64,000 bases of DNA, from contig NZ_JAIVKX010000012.1 of the NCBI RefSeq assembly GCF_020524285.1, positions 62,001 through 126,000 on the forward strand, written 5' to 3'. The notes beneath the pieces are model-generated. The model searched no databases, was not told where the DNA came from, and worked only from the letters and a program-made list of their open reading frames with translations. This stretch comes from Alloyangia pacifica. Lineage in GTDB: Bacteria; Pseudomonadota; Alphaproteobacteria; Rhodobacterales; Rhodobacteraceae. Made by a program: the position numbers and the translations under genes. This document shows, one piece after another, positions 1-8,032 of this stretch (its first letter is position 1; each line of letters starts with the position of its first letter).

Positions 1-567
1 AGTCTCTTCCGCGGCATTTCCTACATCGTGCTCGGCGATGGCGCCTACCGCGGCTACCCGGCGGACTTCGCCTACTTCGGGCAGGGCTACGTCTTCTGGG
101 TGATCTCCTTCGAGTTCGTGCTCTTCGCCCTCTTGGCGGTGCTCTATTACATCCTGCTGCACCGGACCAACTTCGGGCGCATGGTCTATGCCATCGGCAA
201 CAATGCCACCGCCGCCAGCTTCTCGGGCATCCGGGTGGCGCGGGTGAAGTTCATCCTCTTCCTGCTCACCGGGCTCATGTCGGGCGTCGCGGCGATCTGC
301 CTGACCTCGCGGCTCGGCTCGACGCGTCCGTCCATCGCCTTCGGCTGGGAGCTCGAGGTGGTGACCATGGTGGTGCTCGGCGGCGTGTCGATCCTCGGCG
401 GCTCGGGCTCGATTCCCGGCGTGGTGATCGCCGCCTTCGTCATGGGGCTGGTGACCTTCGGGCTGGGGCTGCTGAACGTGCCGGGCATCGTCATGTCGAT
501 CTTCATCGGCCTGCTGCTGATCGGGGTCATCGCCCTGCCGCGGCTCTGGGCCATGTGGAGGCGCTGA
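1..567 (+). CDS. Sugar (rhamnose-type) ABC transporter permease, 3' part
   Basis: The frame is open from base 1, so the gene starts before the window; about 188 C-terminal residues are present. The protein is a chain of hydrophobic segments ending in a short basic tail. It contains a stretch reading [17 protein letters not shown], the cytoplasmic loop typical of the BPD_transp_2 (RbsC/XylH) permease family that moves monosaccharides through the inner membrane. The stop overlaps the start of a rhamnose mutarotase gene by one base (TGATG), which indicates translational coupling. In rhizobia an L-rhamnose ABC importer sits in the same operon as mutarotase and kinase, so rhamnose is the probable substrate. 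The family call is firm; the substrate is inferred from context. Confidence 0.88.
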   Translation, partial: SLFRGISYIVLGDGAYRGYPADFAYFGQGYVFWVISFEFVLFALLAVLYYILLHRTNFGRMVYAIGNNATAASFSGIRVARVKFILFLLTGLMSGVAAICLTSRLGSTRPSIAFGWELEVVTMVVLGGVSILGGSGSIPGVVIAAFVMGLVTFGLGLLNVPGIVMSIFIGLLLIGVIALPRLWAMWRR

Positions 568-881
568 TGGAGAAATACGCCTTCCGCATGGAGCTGAACC
601 CCGGCTGCGCCGAGGAGTACAAGCGCCGCCACGACGCGATCTGGCCCGAACTGGTCACGCTGCTGAAGGAGGCCGGGGTCGAGGATTACTCGATCCACCT
701 CGATCCCGAGACGAACCATCTCTTCGGTGTGCTCTGGCGGCGCGAGGACCACGGCATGGACGCGCTGCCGCAGACCGAGGTCATGCAGCGCTGGTGGGCG
801 CATATGGCCGACATCATGCGCACCCATCCGGACAACGCGCCGGTGGCGGTGCCGCTCGAGCCCATGTTTCACATGAAATGA
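567..881 (+). CDS. rhaM: L-rhamnose mutarotase
   Basis: A 104-residue protein starting [10 protein letters not shown]. It matches the RhaM/RhaU family in length and in its features: an N-terminal strand with a long run of charged residues ([17 protein letters not shown]), a DYSIHLD strand, and the C-terminal [12 protein letters not shown] segment characteristic of the family's dimeric alpha/beta-barrel fold. The enzyme interconverts alpha and beta anomers of L-rhamnose in the cytoplasm so that incoming sugar can enter catabolism. The start at 567 is preferred over an in-frame ATG at 555 because it overlaps the permease stop and removes four residues that are not family-like. The kinase gene follows after 7 bases, so the three genes form one operon. 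Confidence 0.93.
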   Translation: MEKYAFRMELNPGCAEEYKRRHDAIWPELVTLLKEAGVEDYSIHLDPETNHLFGVLWRREDHGMDALPQTEVMQRWWAHMADIMRTHPDNAPVAVPLEPMFHMK

Positions 882-888
882 GATCGCG

Positions 889-2304
889 ATGACCAAGCCG
901 CCCCGCCCGAGCCCCCGTCATGTCGCCGTCTGGGACATCGGCAAGACCAACGCCAAGCTCGCCGTCGTCGACATTGCCAGCATGTCCGAGATCGGCGTGC
1001 GGACCCTGCCGAACAGGGTACTGCGTGACGGCCCCTATCCGCATTACGACATCGAAGGGCTCCGGGCCTTCCTGCTGGAGGGGCTGACCGCGCTTCAGCG
1101 CGAGCACGGCATTGACGCGATCAGCATCACCACCCATGGCGCCTCGCTGGTGCTGCTCGATGGGGCAGGGGCGCTGGCCTGCCCGGTGCTGGATTACGAA
1201 CATGACGGGCCGGACGGGCTGGCCGATGCCTACGATCAGCTCCGCCCGGACTTTGCCCTCACCGGCTCGCCGCGCCTGCCGATGGGGCTGAACGCGGGCG
1301 CGCAGCTGCATTGGCTGCTGGAAACCCGGCCCGGGCTGCGCGAGCGGCTGGCGCAGGTGGTGACCTATCCACAGTACTGGTCGGGTTTGCTCACCGGGCG
1401 GTTCGGCTGCGAATACACCTCGCTCGGCTGCCACACCGACCTGTGGCAACCGCGCGAGGGGCGTTTCTCTGCGCTGGTCGCCGCGCTCGGGCTCGAGGGG
1501 AAGATGGCACCGTTGGCCCATGCGGGCGATGTGGCCGGGACGCTGCTGCCGGAGATCGCCGCGCAGACGGGGATCGCGCCGGAGACGCCGGTGCTCTCGG
1601 GCATCCACGATTCCAACGCCTCGCTGCTGCCGCACCTCAAGGCGCTGCCACAGCCCTTCGCGGTGGTCTCGACCGGCACCTGGGTGATCTCCATGGCCGT
1701 CGGCGGCGCGCAGGTGCCGCTCGATCCGGCGCGCGACCTGCTGATCAACGTGAACGCGCTTGGCGGCCCGACCCCCTCGGCCCGCTTCATGGGCGGGCGC
1801 GAGTACGAGAGTCTGAAGCCCGAGACCGGCCCGCACTCGGACCGCGACGTGAGCGCCGTTCTGCAGCGGCAGGCCATGTTGCTACCCTCGGTCGAGACCT
1901 CCTCCGGCCCGTTTCCCGGGCGGCACGGCGGTTGGTCCGAGGCGATGTCGCCCGGCGAGAAATCCGTGGCGTTGGCCTTTTACCTCGGGCTGATGACCGC
2001 AGACTGCCTGGCGCTGATCGGGGCCGAGGGGCCGGTGATCGTCGAGGGGCCCTTTGCCCGCAACGCGCTGCTGCTCGACATGCTCGCCGTGGCGACGGGG
2101 CGCGAGGTGGCCTGCTCCGCCTCGGCCACCGGCACCAGCATCGGCGCGGCCCTGCTGGCGGTCGAAGCGGCCCCGGTCGGCGCTGTGCGGCCGCATGAGA
2201 TGACCTCCGACCGGGCGGCGCTGCAAAGTTACGCAGCGGCATGGCGCGCGGCGGTCCGGCACGATCCCTCCGAGGGGGCTTTTGTCCGCCGTGCAAACGG
2301 CTAG
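889..2304 (+). CDS. rhaK: FGGY-family sugar kinase, rhamnose kinase type
   Basis: A 471-residue ATP-dependent sugar kinase of the actin/hexokinase-fold FGGY family. The N-terminal phosphate 1 motif reads VAVWDIGKTNAKLAVVD. The C-terminal ATP-binding half carries STGTWVIS and GASxSGxS-like SATGTSIGAALLA segments. It differs from E. coli RhaB and resembles the shorter rhizobial kinase encoded with the rhamnose ABC transporter and mutarotase. It would phosphorylate the sugar (L-rhamnulose or L-rhamnose) after uptake. Its position 7 bases behind the mutarotase supports a rhamnose role. Substrate specificity rests on the neighbours and is less certain than the family. Confidence 0.8.
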   Translation: MTKPPRPSPRHVAVWDIGKTNAKLAVVDIASMSEIGVRTLPNRVLRDGPYPHYDIEGLRAFLLEGLTALQREHGIDAISITTHGASLVLLDGAGALACPVLDYEHDGPDGLADAYDQLRPDFALTGSPRLPMGLNAGAQLHWLLETRPGLRERLAQVVTYPQYWSGLLTGRFGCEYTSLGCHTDLWQPREGRFSALVAALGLEGKMAPLAHAGDVAGTLLPEIAAQTGIAPETPVLSGIHDSNASLLPHLKALPQPFAVVSTGTWVISMAVGGAQVPLDPARDLLINVNALGGPTPSARFMGGREYESLKPETGPHSDRDVSAVLQRQAMLLPSVETSSGPFPGRHGGWSEAMSPGEKSVALAFYLGLMTADCLALIGAEGPVIVEGPFARNALLLDMLAVATGREVACSASATGTSIGAALLAVEAAPVGAVRPHEMTSDRAALQSYAAAWRAAVRHDPSEGAFVRRANG

Positions 2305-2370
2305 GGTGCGCGCAAGCGAGGCGGTCTCCGCCCAGCCATGCGCGATTTCCCGAATCCGAGAGGTTTTCCC

Positions 2371-3324
2371 ATGCCCTTCCCGACCAATCCCCAGACCGTC
2401 GCCGTCATCGGCGCGGGCACCATCGGCGCCAGCTGGGCGACGCTGTTCCTCGGCGCCGGCCTGAGCGTCCGCGCCAGCGACCCGGGCGAGGGGGCCGAAG
2501 CGAAGCTGCGTGCCTTCGTCACCGCCGCTTGGCCGTCGCTCGAGACGCTGGGCCAGACCTCGGGCCGCGCCGTCGACGAGGCGCAAGCCGCGCTTGCCTT
2601 CTTTGCCACGCCCGAAGAAGCGGCCACCGGTGCCGAGCTGGTGCAGGAGAACGCCCCCGAGCGGATCGAGATCAAGCGCGAGACCTACGCCAGCCTCGAG
2701 TCGGCGCTGGCACCCGAGGTGGTGATTGCCTCGTCGACCAGCGGCATCATGCCCAGCGAGCTGCAGGCCGAGATGAAACACCCCGAGCGGCTGGTCGTCG
2801 GCCACCCGTTCAACCCGCCGCACCTCGTGCCGCTGGTCGAGGTGGTGCCGGGCAAGCTGACCTCGGAGGCGGCGGTCGAGGCGGCGATGGCCTTCTACAA
2901 GTCGGTCGGCAAGGTGCCGATCAAGCTCAACCGCGAGATGATCGGCCATATCGCCAACCGCCTGCAGGCTGCGGTGCTGCGCGAGAGCGTCTACCTCGCG
3001 CGCGAGGGCGTCGCCTCGATGGCGGACATCGATCTTGCGGCCTCGATGGGGCCGGGCCAGCGGTGGGCCTTCATCGGGCAGGGCAAGATCTTTGCGCTGG
3101 CGGGCGGCGTCGGCGGCATGGCGCATTTCCTCGATCACCTCGGGGATGCGGTCGAGACCTGGTGGGATGACCTGGGCGATGCGCGGCTCGACTCCGAGAC
3201 CCGCGCCATGCTGACCGAGGCCTATGGCACGCCGACCGAGGAGAGCTTCGCCAAGGATGTCGCGTTTCGCGATGCGGCGCTGCTGCGCCGTCTCAAGGCG
3301 CTGTCGGAAGATTCTGAGGGGTGA
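2371..3324 (+). CDS. 3-hydroxyacyl-CoA dehydrogenase family (carnitine dehydrogenase-like)
   Basis: A 317-residue NAD-dependent dehydrogenase. A Rossmann dinucleotide motif (VIGAGTIGASWA) stands at the N-terminus. Then come the family motifs ENAPERIEIKRE, SSTSG, and HPFNPPHLVPLVEVV with the catalytic-type histidine, followed by a helical C-terminal domain (NRLQAAVLRE). The layout fits L-carnitine dehydrogenase and lambda-crystallin/L-gulonate dehydrogenase relatives, which oxidise a secondary hydroxyl. The start at 2371 (MPFPTN) is chosen because GAGAGG lies just upstream at about 2357-2362; an ATG at 2338 has no such site. It lies 66 bases behind the rhamnose kinase on the same strand, but a role in rhamnose use is not evident. 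Substrate unknown. Confidence 0.8.
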   Translation: MPFPTNPQTVAVIGAGTIGASWATLFLGAGLSVRASDPGEGAEAKLRAFVTAAWPSLETLGQTSGRAVDEAQAALAFFATPEEAATGAELVQENAPERIEIKRETYASLESALAPEVVIASSTSGIMPSELQAEMKHPERLVVGHPFNPPHLVPLVEVVPGKLTSEAAVEAAMAFYKSVGKVPIKLNREMIGHIANRLQAAVLRESVYLAREGVASMADIDLAASMGPGQRWAFIGQGKIFALAGGVGGMAHFLDHLGDAVETWWDDLGDARLDSETRAMLTEAYGTPTEESFAKDVAFRDAALLRRLKALSEDSEG

Positions 3325-3325
3325 A

Positions 3326-3468
3326 GCCGGGCGAGCGTCGGCCCGTGGGTTGGCGCTGCAAACGCAGAGGTCCACGCTTTATGCCAGCCAAGTCCGCGTG
3401 ACCTCGTTCACGAGCAAATGAATGACAAAGCGCCAGCCCGCCCGGACGGGCCGGCGCTCGCCCGGCGG
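3326..3468. repeat. REPIN-like dispersed repeat, copy A
   Basis: A plus-strand arm at 3326-3361 begins GCCGGGCGAGCG and contains GCCCGTGGGTTGGCGCT. A related arm in the opposite orientation lies at 3429-3468. The whole segment recurs as its reverse complement at 23085-23225, again in an intergenic gap. Interior similarity between the two copies is weaker but includes a shared CTTTAT. This is the form of a REP doublet (REPIN) or a small MITE. It fills most of the gap between the dehydrogenase and the Lrp gene. Confidence 0.65.
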
Positions 3469-3495
3469 TGCTGCGCGCCTCGTTCCGGGCTGGCG

Positions 3496-3933
3496 TCACC
3501 CCGCCACATGCGCCAGCAGCAGGCAGCTTTCCGAGTTCAACACGCCGGGCACATCGCGGATCTCGCGCAGCACCCGGTCGAAGTTGACCAGGGAGTCGGT
3601 GCGGATCTCTACCACCAGATCCCATGCGCCATTGGTGGCGTGGATGGTCGAGACCTCGGGGATGCGGGTCAGCGTGCGGATCACGTTGCGCGACAGCCGC
3701 CCCTGCAGCTCGACCATGGTGATCGCGCGCACCTCTCCCTCGACATCCTGATCCGTCTCGATGGTGAACCGCCGGATCCGCCCCTCGGCCACCAGCGCCT
3801 CGAGTCGGGCGCGCGCGGTGGTGCGCGAGATTCCGACCGTCTGTGCGAGCTGGGTGATCGACATGCGCGAGTCGCCTCGCAGGGCGGCTATGATGGCACG
3901 GTCGGTGGCGGCAAGCTGGGTCATGCTGTGCAT
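3496..3933 (-). CDS. Lrp/AsnC-family transcriptional regulator
   Basis: A 145-residue regulator. The N-terminal helix-turn-helix (LAATDRAIIAALRGDSRMSITQLAQTVGISRTTARARLEAL) is followed by an effector-binding RAM domain (EVRAITMVELQG, IPEVSTIHATNGAWDLVVEI). The start may be 3933 (MHSM) or 3924 (MTQL); neither has a strong ribosome-binding site. It is divergent from arginase and ornithine cyclodeaminase, with only 112 bases between the starts. By analogy with other Lrp-type regulators beside arginine catabolic genes, it probably senses an amino acid such as arginine or ornithine and controls those genes. A long inverted repeat in the shared upstream region (3972-4013) is a candidate binding site. 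Confidence 0.9.
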   Translation of the reverse strand: MHSMTQLAATDRAIIAALRGDSRMSITQLAQTVGISRTTARARLEALVAEGRIRRFTIETDQDVEGEVRAITMVELQGRLSRNVIRTLTRIPEVSTIHATNGAWDLVVEIRTDSLVNFDRVLREIRDVPGVLNSESCLLLAHVAG

Positions 3934-3971
3934 TTTGATTTCATGATTGATCAAAGTGAATAGCAAATATG

Positions 3972-4013
3972 CCGGATTGGTCACTTTGATGAGCGGAAAA
4001 GTCACCAATCCGG
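3972..4013. promoter_or_regulatory. Long inverted repeat between Lrp gene and arginase
   Basis: CCGGATTGGTCACTTT (3972-3987) faces AAAAGTCACCAATCCGG (3997-4013). The arms match at 15 of 16 positions across a 9-base spacer. It lies 33 bases before the arginase ATG, in the leader or promoter region, so it may be an Lrp operator or an mRNA hairpin. A second AT-rich dyad-like stretch (TTGATTTCATGATTGATCAAA) lies nearer the regulator. Confidence 0.6.
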
Positions 4014-4045
4014 TGCATGATGCGGCAAATCCAGATGGAGTGACC

Positions 4046-4972
4046 ATGTCCAGAACCTGTTCCCTTCTCGGCGCCCCGGTGCAGACCGGCGCGTCGCAAC
4101 CGGGCTGCCTGATGGGCCCTGCCGCCCTGCGCACCGCCGGTCTCGAGCCGACCCTGTCCGAGCTCGACTGGCAGGTGAGCGATCTTGGCGATCTGAATAT
4201 TCCGGCGCTGTCCCCGCGGGGACACGACAACGCGGCGATCCACAACCTCGCCGAGACGATCGCCTGGATCGAGGTGCTGGAGGCCGCGGCCTTTGACGCG
4301 GCCAAGGCGCACGATCTGCCGATCTTCATGGGCGGCGATCATTCGATGTCCGCCGGCACCGTGGCCGGGATGGCACGCTACGCGCAAGGGCAGGGGCGTC
4401 CGCTCTTCGTGCTCTGGCTCGACGCGCACCCGGACCTGCACTCGCTGGAAACCACCACCAGCGGCAACCTGCACGGCACGCCGGTGAACTACTTCACCGG
4501 CCAGCCGGGCAATGACGCCTACCCGCCGCTCGCCGCCGCCGTGCCGACCCAGAACATCTGCATGATGGGCATCCGCTCGGTCGACCGCGCCGAGCACAAG
4601 CTGATCTCCGAGCAGGGCATCGAAGTGCACGACATGCGCGCCATCGACGAGACCGGCGTGCTGGCCCCGCTGAAGACCTTCCTCGAGAAGGTGCGCGCGG
4701 CGAACGGCCTGCTGCACGTCAGCTTCGACGTGGATTTCCTCGAGCCGGGCATTGCGCCCGCCGTAGGCACCACCGTGCCCGGCGGCGCGACCTTCCGCGA
4801 GGCGCATCTGATCATGGAAACCCTTGGCGACAGCGGGCTGGTGCGCTCGCTCGACCTCGTTGAGCTTAACCCCTTCCTCGATGAGCGCGGGCGCACGGCG
4901 AAACTGCTGTGCGACCTGACGGCGAGCCTGTTCGGCCGCCGCGTGCTCGACCGTATGACCCGGAGCTTCTGA
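4046..4972 (+). CDS. rocF: Arginase
   Basis: A 308-residue ureohydrolase that hydrolyses L-arginine to L-ornithine and urea with a binuclear manganese centre. The metal-binding motifs are in order: FMGGDHSMSAG, WLDAHPDLHS (most arginases have DAHAD) and SFDVDFLEP. A C-terminal LDLVELNP segment follows. The start at 4046 has GGAG at 4037-4040. An earlier in-frame start at 3947 lies inside the control region and is rejected. The stop overlaps the start of ornithine cyclodeaminase (TGATG), so both are made from one message. Together they turn arginine into ornithine and then proline, releasing nitrogen. Divergent Lrp-type regulator upstream. Confidence 0.94.
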   Translation: MSRTCSLLGAPVQTGASQPGCLMGPAALRTAGLEPTLSELDWQVSDLGDLNIPALSPRGHDNAAIHNLAETIAWIEVLEAAAFDAAKAHDLPIFMGGDHSMSAGTVAGMARYAQGQGRPLFVLWLDAHPDLHSLETTTSGNLHGTPVNYFTGQPGNDAYPPLAAAVPTQNICMMGIRSVDRAEHKLISEQGIEVHDMRAIDETGVLAPLKTFLEKVRAANGLLHVSFDVDFLEPGIAPAVGTTVPGGATFREAHLIMETLGDSGLVRSLDLVELNPFLDERGRTAKLLCDLTASLFGRRVLDRMTRSF

Positions 4973-6036
4973 TGATGGCCGTGAAACCTGCCGATCTCAA
5001 ACCGTCCGCATTGGCCTATGTGCCCTTCGTGTCGGTCGAGAACATGATGAAACTTGTGCACGCCCATGGCGTCGAGGCCTTCATCACGGGCCTTGCCTCG
5101 GAGATCGAGGATGACTTCAAACGCTGGCCCGAGTTCGACAAGACACCGCGCGTCGCGAGCCATTCGCGCGACGGGGTGATCGAACTGATGCCGACGGCGG
5201 ATGCCGAGAACTACGGCTTCAAATACGTCAACGGCCATCCCAAGAACATGCGCGAGGGCTACCAGACCGTCACCGCCTTCGGCGTGCTCTCGTCGGTGGC
5301 CAACGGCTACCCGATCCTGCTGACCGAGATGACCCTGCTGACCGCGCTGCGCACGGCGGCGACCTCGGCGCTGGTTGGCAAGTACCTCGCGCCCGAGGGG
5401 GCAGAGGTCATGGCGATGATCGGCAATGGCGCGCAATGCGAGTTCCAGGCGCTGGCCTTCCGCGCGCTCTGCGGAATCAACAGCCTGCGGCTCTACGACA
5501 TCGACCCGGCTGCGACCGACAAGGCCGAGCGCAACCTCAAGGCGCAGGGCTTCGAGGTGGTGCGCTGCGACAGCCCGGAAGCGGCGGTCGAGGGCGCGCA
5601 GGTGATCACCACCTGCACCGCCGACAAGCAATATGCGACGATCCTCACCGACAACATGGTCGGCAGCGGCGTGCACATCAACGCCATCGGCGGCGATTGC
5701 CCGGGCAAGACCGAGCTGCACCGCGACATCCTGCTGCGCTCGCAGATTTTCGTCGAATACCCCGAGCAGACCCGCATCGAGGGCGAGATCCAGCAGCTTG
5801 ACGACAACCACCCGGTGACCGAGCTCTGGCAGGTGATGCGTGGCGAGGTCGCCGGCCGACGTGATGCCAAGCAGATCACGCTGTTCGACTCCGTGGGCTT
5901 TGCCATCGAGGACTTCTCGGCGCTGCGCTACGTGCACGCGCTGGTGGCGGACGGGCAGTTCTGCGAGCAACTCGACCTATTGGCCGATCCGGACGATCCC
6001 CGGGATCTGTTCGGGATGCTGACCCGCGCCGGCTGA
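4972..6036 (+). CDS. ocd: Ornithine cyclodeaminase
   Basis: A 354-residue member of the ornithine cyclodeaminase/mu-crystallin family, which converts L-ornithine to L-proline and ammonia using tightly bound NAD. Visible features are the substrate-side segment GYQTVTAFGVLSSVANGYPILLTEMTLLTALRTAATSAL, the Rossmann motif VMAMIGNGAQCEFQALAF, and INAIGGDCPGKTELH with the catalytic-type aspartate. The start overlaps the arginase stop by one base; a second ATG follows immediately, so MM or M are both possible. Its length and immediate neighbour make the ornithine activity likely rather than one of the related ketimine reductases. Confidence 0.93.
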   Translation: MMAVKPADLKPSALAYVPFVSVENMMKLVHAHGVEAFITGLASEIEDDFKRWPEFDKTPRVASHSRDGVIELMPTADAENYGFKYVNGHPKNMREGYQTVTAFGVLSSVANGYPILLTEMTLLTALRTAATSALVGKYLAPEGAEVMAMIGNGAQCEFQALAFRALCGINSLRLYDIDPAATDKAERNLKAQGFEVVRCDSPEAAVEGAQVITTCTADKQYATILTDNMVGSGVHINAIGGDCPGKTELHRDILLRSQIFVEYPEQTRIEGEIQQLDDNHPVTELWQVMRGEVAGRRDAKQITLFDSVGFAIEDFSALRYVHALVADGQFCEQLDLLADPDDPRDLFGMLTRAG

Positions 6037-6056
6037 GTGACATCCGGCTCGAACCA

Positions 6057-6078
6057 AAGGCGCCCCGCGGGGCGCCTT
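6057..6078. terminator. Bidirectional terminator hairpin between ocd and tetR
   Basis: A perfect 22-base palindrome (arms AAGGCGCCCCG and CGGGGCGCCTT) lies between two convergent genes and overlaps the TetR-gene stop. There is only a short T run on either side, so efficiency is uncertain. Confidence 0.7.
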
Positions 6079-6748
6079 ATGCCTTGTAGGCGGCCATGAA
6101 GACCCGCACCGCGTCCTTCGCGACGCGGGCGATCTCTTCCTCGGTGGGGGCGTCGGGGCGGCGGCCGAAGAGCCGCGGGCGCCAGGTCAGCGTGGTCGAC
6201 AGCTCTATGAACTGCCCGGCGGCGAGTTCCGGGTCGGTCACGTTCAGGTTGCCCGCTTCGGTCTCGCGCCGCAGGAAATCCTGAAGACAGCTCAGGAAGT
6301 GCTTCGCCCCCGCGTCGTAGAAGCGGGTGCCCAGTTCGGGCATCCGTTCGACGACGCTGATGACGATGCGCTGCGCGCGGATCACGTCTTCCGAATTGAG
6401 CTGCGTCGACAGGCCCACGGCATAGGCCAGCAGCCGTTCCTCGATGGTGCCGGCCTCGGCCAGACGCGCGAAGATGCCGTCGAAGAAATCGCGGCGCTTG
6501 TCCTCGACCAGCGCGACGAAGAGGTCTTCCTTGTTCTCGAAGTAGACGTAGAGCGTGCCTTTCGAGACCCCCGCCGCCTTGCAGATGCTGTTCATCGAGG
6601 CGGCGTCGAATCCCTGATCGACAAAAACCTGCCATGCGCCGTCGAGGATTTGACGGCGTTTTTCAGGGTCTTCGCCTGCAGCATGGCGGCGTTTCTGCGC
6701 GCAGGCCTTGGCCCGCTCCGTGAGTGTGTCGAGTTTCATGACGCTCAT
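6077..6748 (-). CDS. TetR/AcrR-family repressor of the adjacent efflux pair
   Basis: A 223-residue regulator. Residues about 28-75 form the TetR DNA-binding domain (RRQILDGAWQVFVDQGFDAASMNSICKAAGVSKGTLYVYFENKEDL, with the recognition helix at KGTLYVYF). The rest is a helical ligand-binding domain. The start may be 6748 or 6739 (MKLDTL). It is divergent from the EmrA-like gene at 6878. A perfect 20-base palindrome ends only 3 bases before the 6748 start, so the repressor would block its own expression. A second, near-identical site lies closer to the efflux genes. The ligand is unknown; by context it is a substrate of the pump. Confidence 0.92.
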   Translation of the reverse strand: MSVMKLDTLTERAKACAQKRRHAAGEDPEKRRQILDGAWQVFVDQGFDAASMNSICKAAGVSKGTLYVYFENKEDLFVALVEDKRRDFFDGIFARLAEAGTIEERLLAYAVGLSTQLNSEDVIRAQRIVISVVERMPELGTRFYDAGAKHFLSCLQDFLRRETEAGNLNVTDPELAAGQFIELSTTLTWRPRLFGRRPDAPTEEEIARVAKDAVRVFMAAYKA

Positions 6749-6751
6749 ATA

Positions 6752-6771
6752 ATCGAACCGTACGGTTCGAT
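6752..6771. promoter_or_regulatory. Operator 1 for the TetR regulator
   Basis: Perfect 20-base palindrome ATCGAACCGTACGGTTCGAT directly upstream of the tetR start. Size and symmetry fit a TetR-family dimer site. Assignment to this regulator is inferred from position and from the second copy at 6810-6827. Confidence 0.85.
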
Positions 6772-6809
6772 GAAGTCTTGATTTCGTAACGGCAGCCGCC
6801 TATGTCCAG

Positions 6810-6827
6810 TCGAACCGAGCGGTTCGA
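6810..6827. promoter_or_regulatory. Operator 2 for the TetR regulator
   Basis: TCGAACCGAGCGGTTCGA repeats the half-sites of operator 1 with two altered central bases. It is centred about 57 bases from operator 1, on the efflux-gene side of the divergent promoter region. Confidence 0.82.
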
Positions 6828-6877
6828 TCAGCGAATCTCTCCTCCCATTCTGCATTCGACACCCGAAGGTGACCTCC

Positions 6878-8032
6878 ATGTCCCGCCACGACCGCATCGA
6901 AACCGACGATCCCGAGACCCGCCCCGCGACGGCTCCGCAAGCCACCACTCACGAAACCGCGGAGACGCCGCCCAAGAGCGGCCGCAAGAAGCGCATCCTT
7001 GGGGGGATCGCGCTTCTTGCGCTGCTCGCGGGTGGCTACGAGGGCTACGGCTGGTGGACGACCGGGCGCTACATGATCGAGACCGATGACGCCTATGTTC
7101 AGGCGGATCTCTCGCTCGTGTCGTCCAAGCTGCAGGGATATGTGGAGGAGATCCCGGTGCAGGCGAACCAGCATGTGAGCAAGGGTGACGTGCTGGTGCG
7201 GATCGAGGATGGCGACTACCGCATCGCGCTGGAACAGGCGCAGGCGCAACTGCCGACCCTCGAGCGCACGCTGGCCCGGATCGACGCCGAGACCGCCGCG
7301 GCGCAGGCGACGGTGACGCAATCGGAGGCCGAGCTCTCCGCCGCCGAGGCCGCGCTGCGCAGCGCGCAGACGGCGCTGACCCGGGCGCAGGGATTGGCGG
7401 AGCGCAAGGTGACCTCGCAGGCGGATCTCGATGATGCCACGGAGGCGCTGGAGACCGCCAAGGCCAACCGCGCCGCCGCCGCCGCCGCGATCAAGGGCGC
7501 CGAGGCGCAGGTCGAGGTGCTCAAGGCCGAGCGCGCCGAGACCGAGTCCAGCCGCCGCGAGATGGAGCTCGACATCGCGCAGGCGCAGCGCGACCTAGAC
7601 CACACCGTGCTGCGCGCGCCGTTCGACGGCACCGTCGCGAACATCGCCATCGAAGAGGGCGAACTGGTCAGTATCGGCGCGCGGCTCGCTGCCGTGGTTC
7701 CGGATCACGGGCTCTACGTCGAGGCCAACTTCAAGGAAACCCAGCTCGCCGGGATCCGGCCGGGCGAGACCGCCAAGGTCAGCATCGACGCCATGGAAGG
7801 CCATGAGGTCGAGGGCCGCGTCGTCTCTGTCGCGCCGGCCACCGGCTCGGTCTTCTCGCTGTTGCCAGCTGACAATGCCACCGGCAACTTCACCAAGATT
7901 GTGCAGCGGGTGCCGGTGCGCATCGAGCTGCCCGAGGGCACGCCCGGACTGCGTGCCGGCCTGTCGGTGGTGGTCGAGATCGACGAGCGCACCGCGCCCG
8001 AGGGCACGGAGCTGGCGGAGGTCTCGCAATGA
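6878..8032 (+). CDS. EmrA/HlyD-type membrane fusion protein
   Basis: A 384-residue periplasmic adaptor. There is one N-terminal membrane anchor (ILGGIALLALLAGGYEGYGWW), the strand Y-M-I-E-T-D-D-A-Y-V-Q-A typical of EmrA/VceA, lipoyl-like halves on both sides of a long alanine- and glutamate-rich coiled coil (residues about 115-235), and a beta-barrel region. It links an inner-membrane MFS exporter to an outer-membrane channel for drug or toxic compound efflux. The start at 6878 has GAAGG at 6865-6869. The stop overlaps the MFS gene start (ATGA), so the two are co-translated. TetR operators lie upstream. Confidence 0.92.
   Translation: MSRHDRIETDDPETRPATAPQATTHETAETPPKSGRKKRILGGIALLALLAGGYEGYGWWTTGRYMIETDDAYVQADLSLVSSKLQGYVEEIPVQANQHVSKGDVLVRIEDGDYRIALEQAQAQLPTLERTLARIDAETAAAQATVTQSEAELSAAEAALRSAQTALTRAQGLAERKVTSQADLDDATEALETAKANRAAAAAAIKGAEAQVEVLKAERAETESSRREMELDIAQAQRDLDHTVLRAPFDGTVANIAIEEGELVSIGARLAAVVPDHGLYVEANFKETQLAGIRPGETAKVSIDAMEGHEVEGRVVSVAPATGSVFSLLPADNATGNFTKIVQRVPVRIELPEGTPGLRAGLSVVVEIDERTAPEGTELAEVSQ

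Noticed and set aside
3947-4045. Earlier ATG for arginase
   Set aside because: It would read through the inverted repeat and add 33 residues with no family match; GGAG supports 4046.
3934-4329. N-terminal extension of the Lrp regulator by about 130 residues
   Set aside because: The extra sequence lies antisense to arginase and its promoter and shows no domain. The HTH begins normally at 3933/3924.
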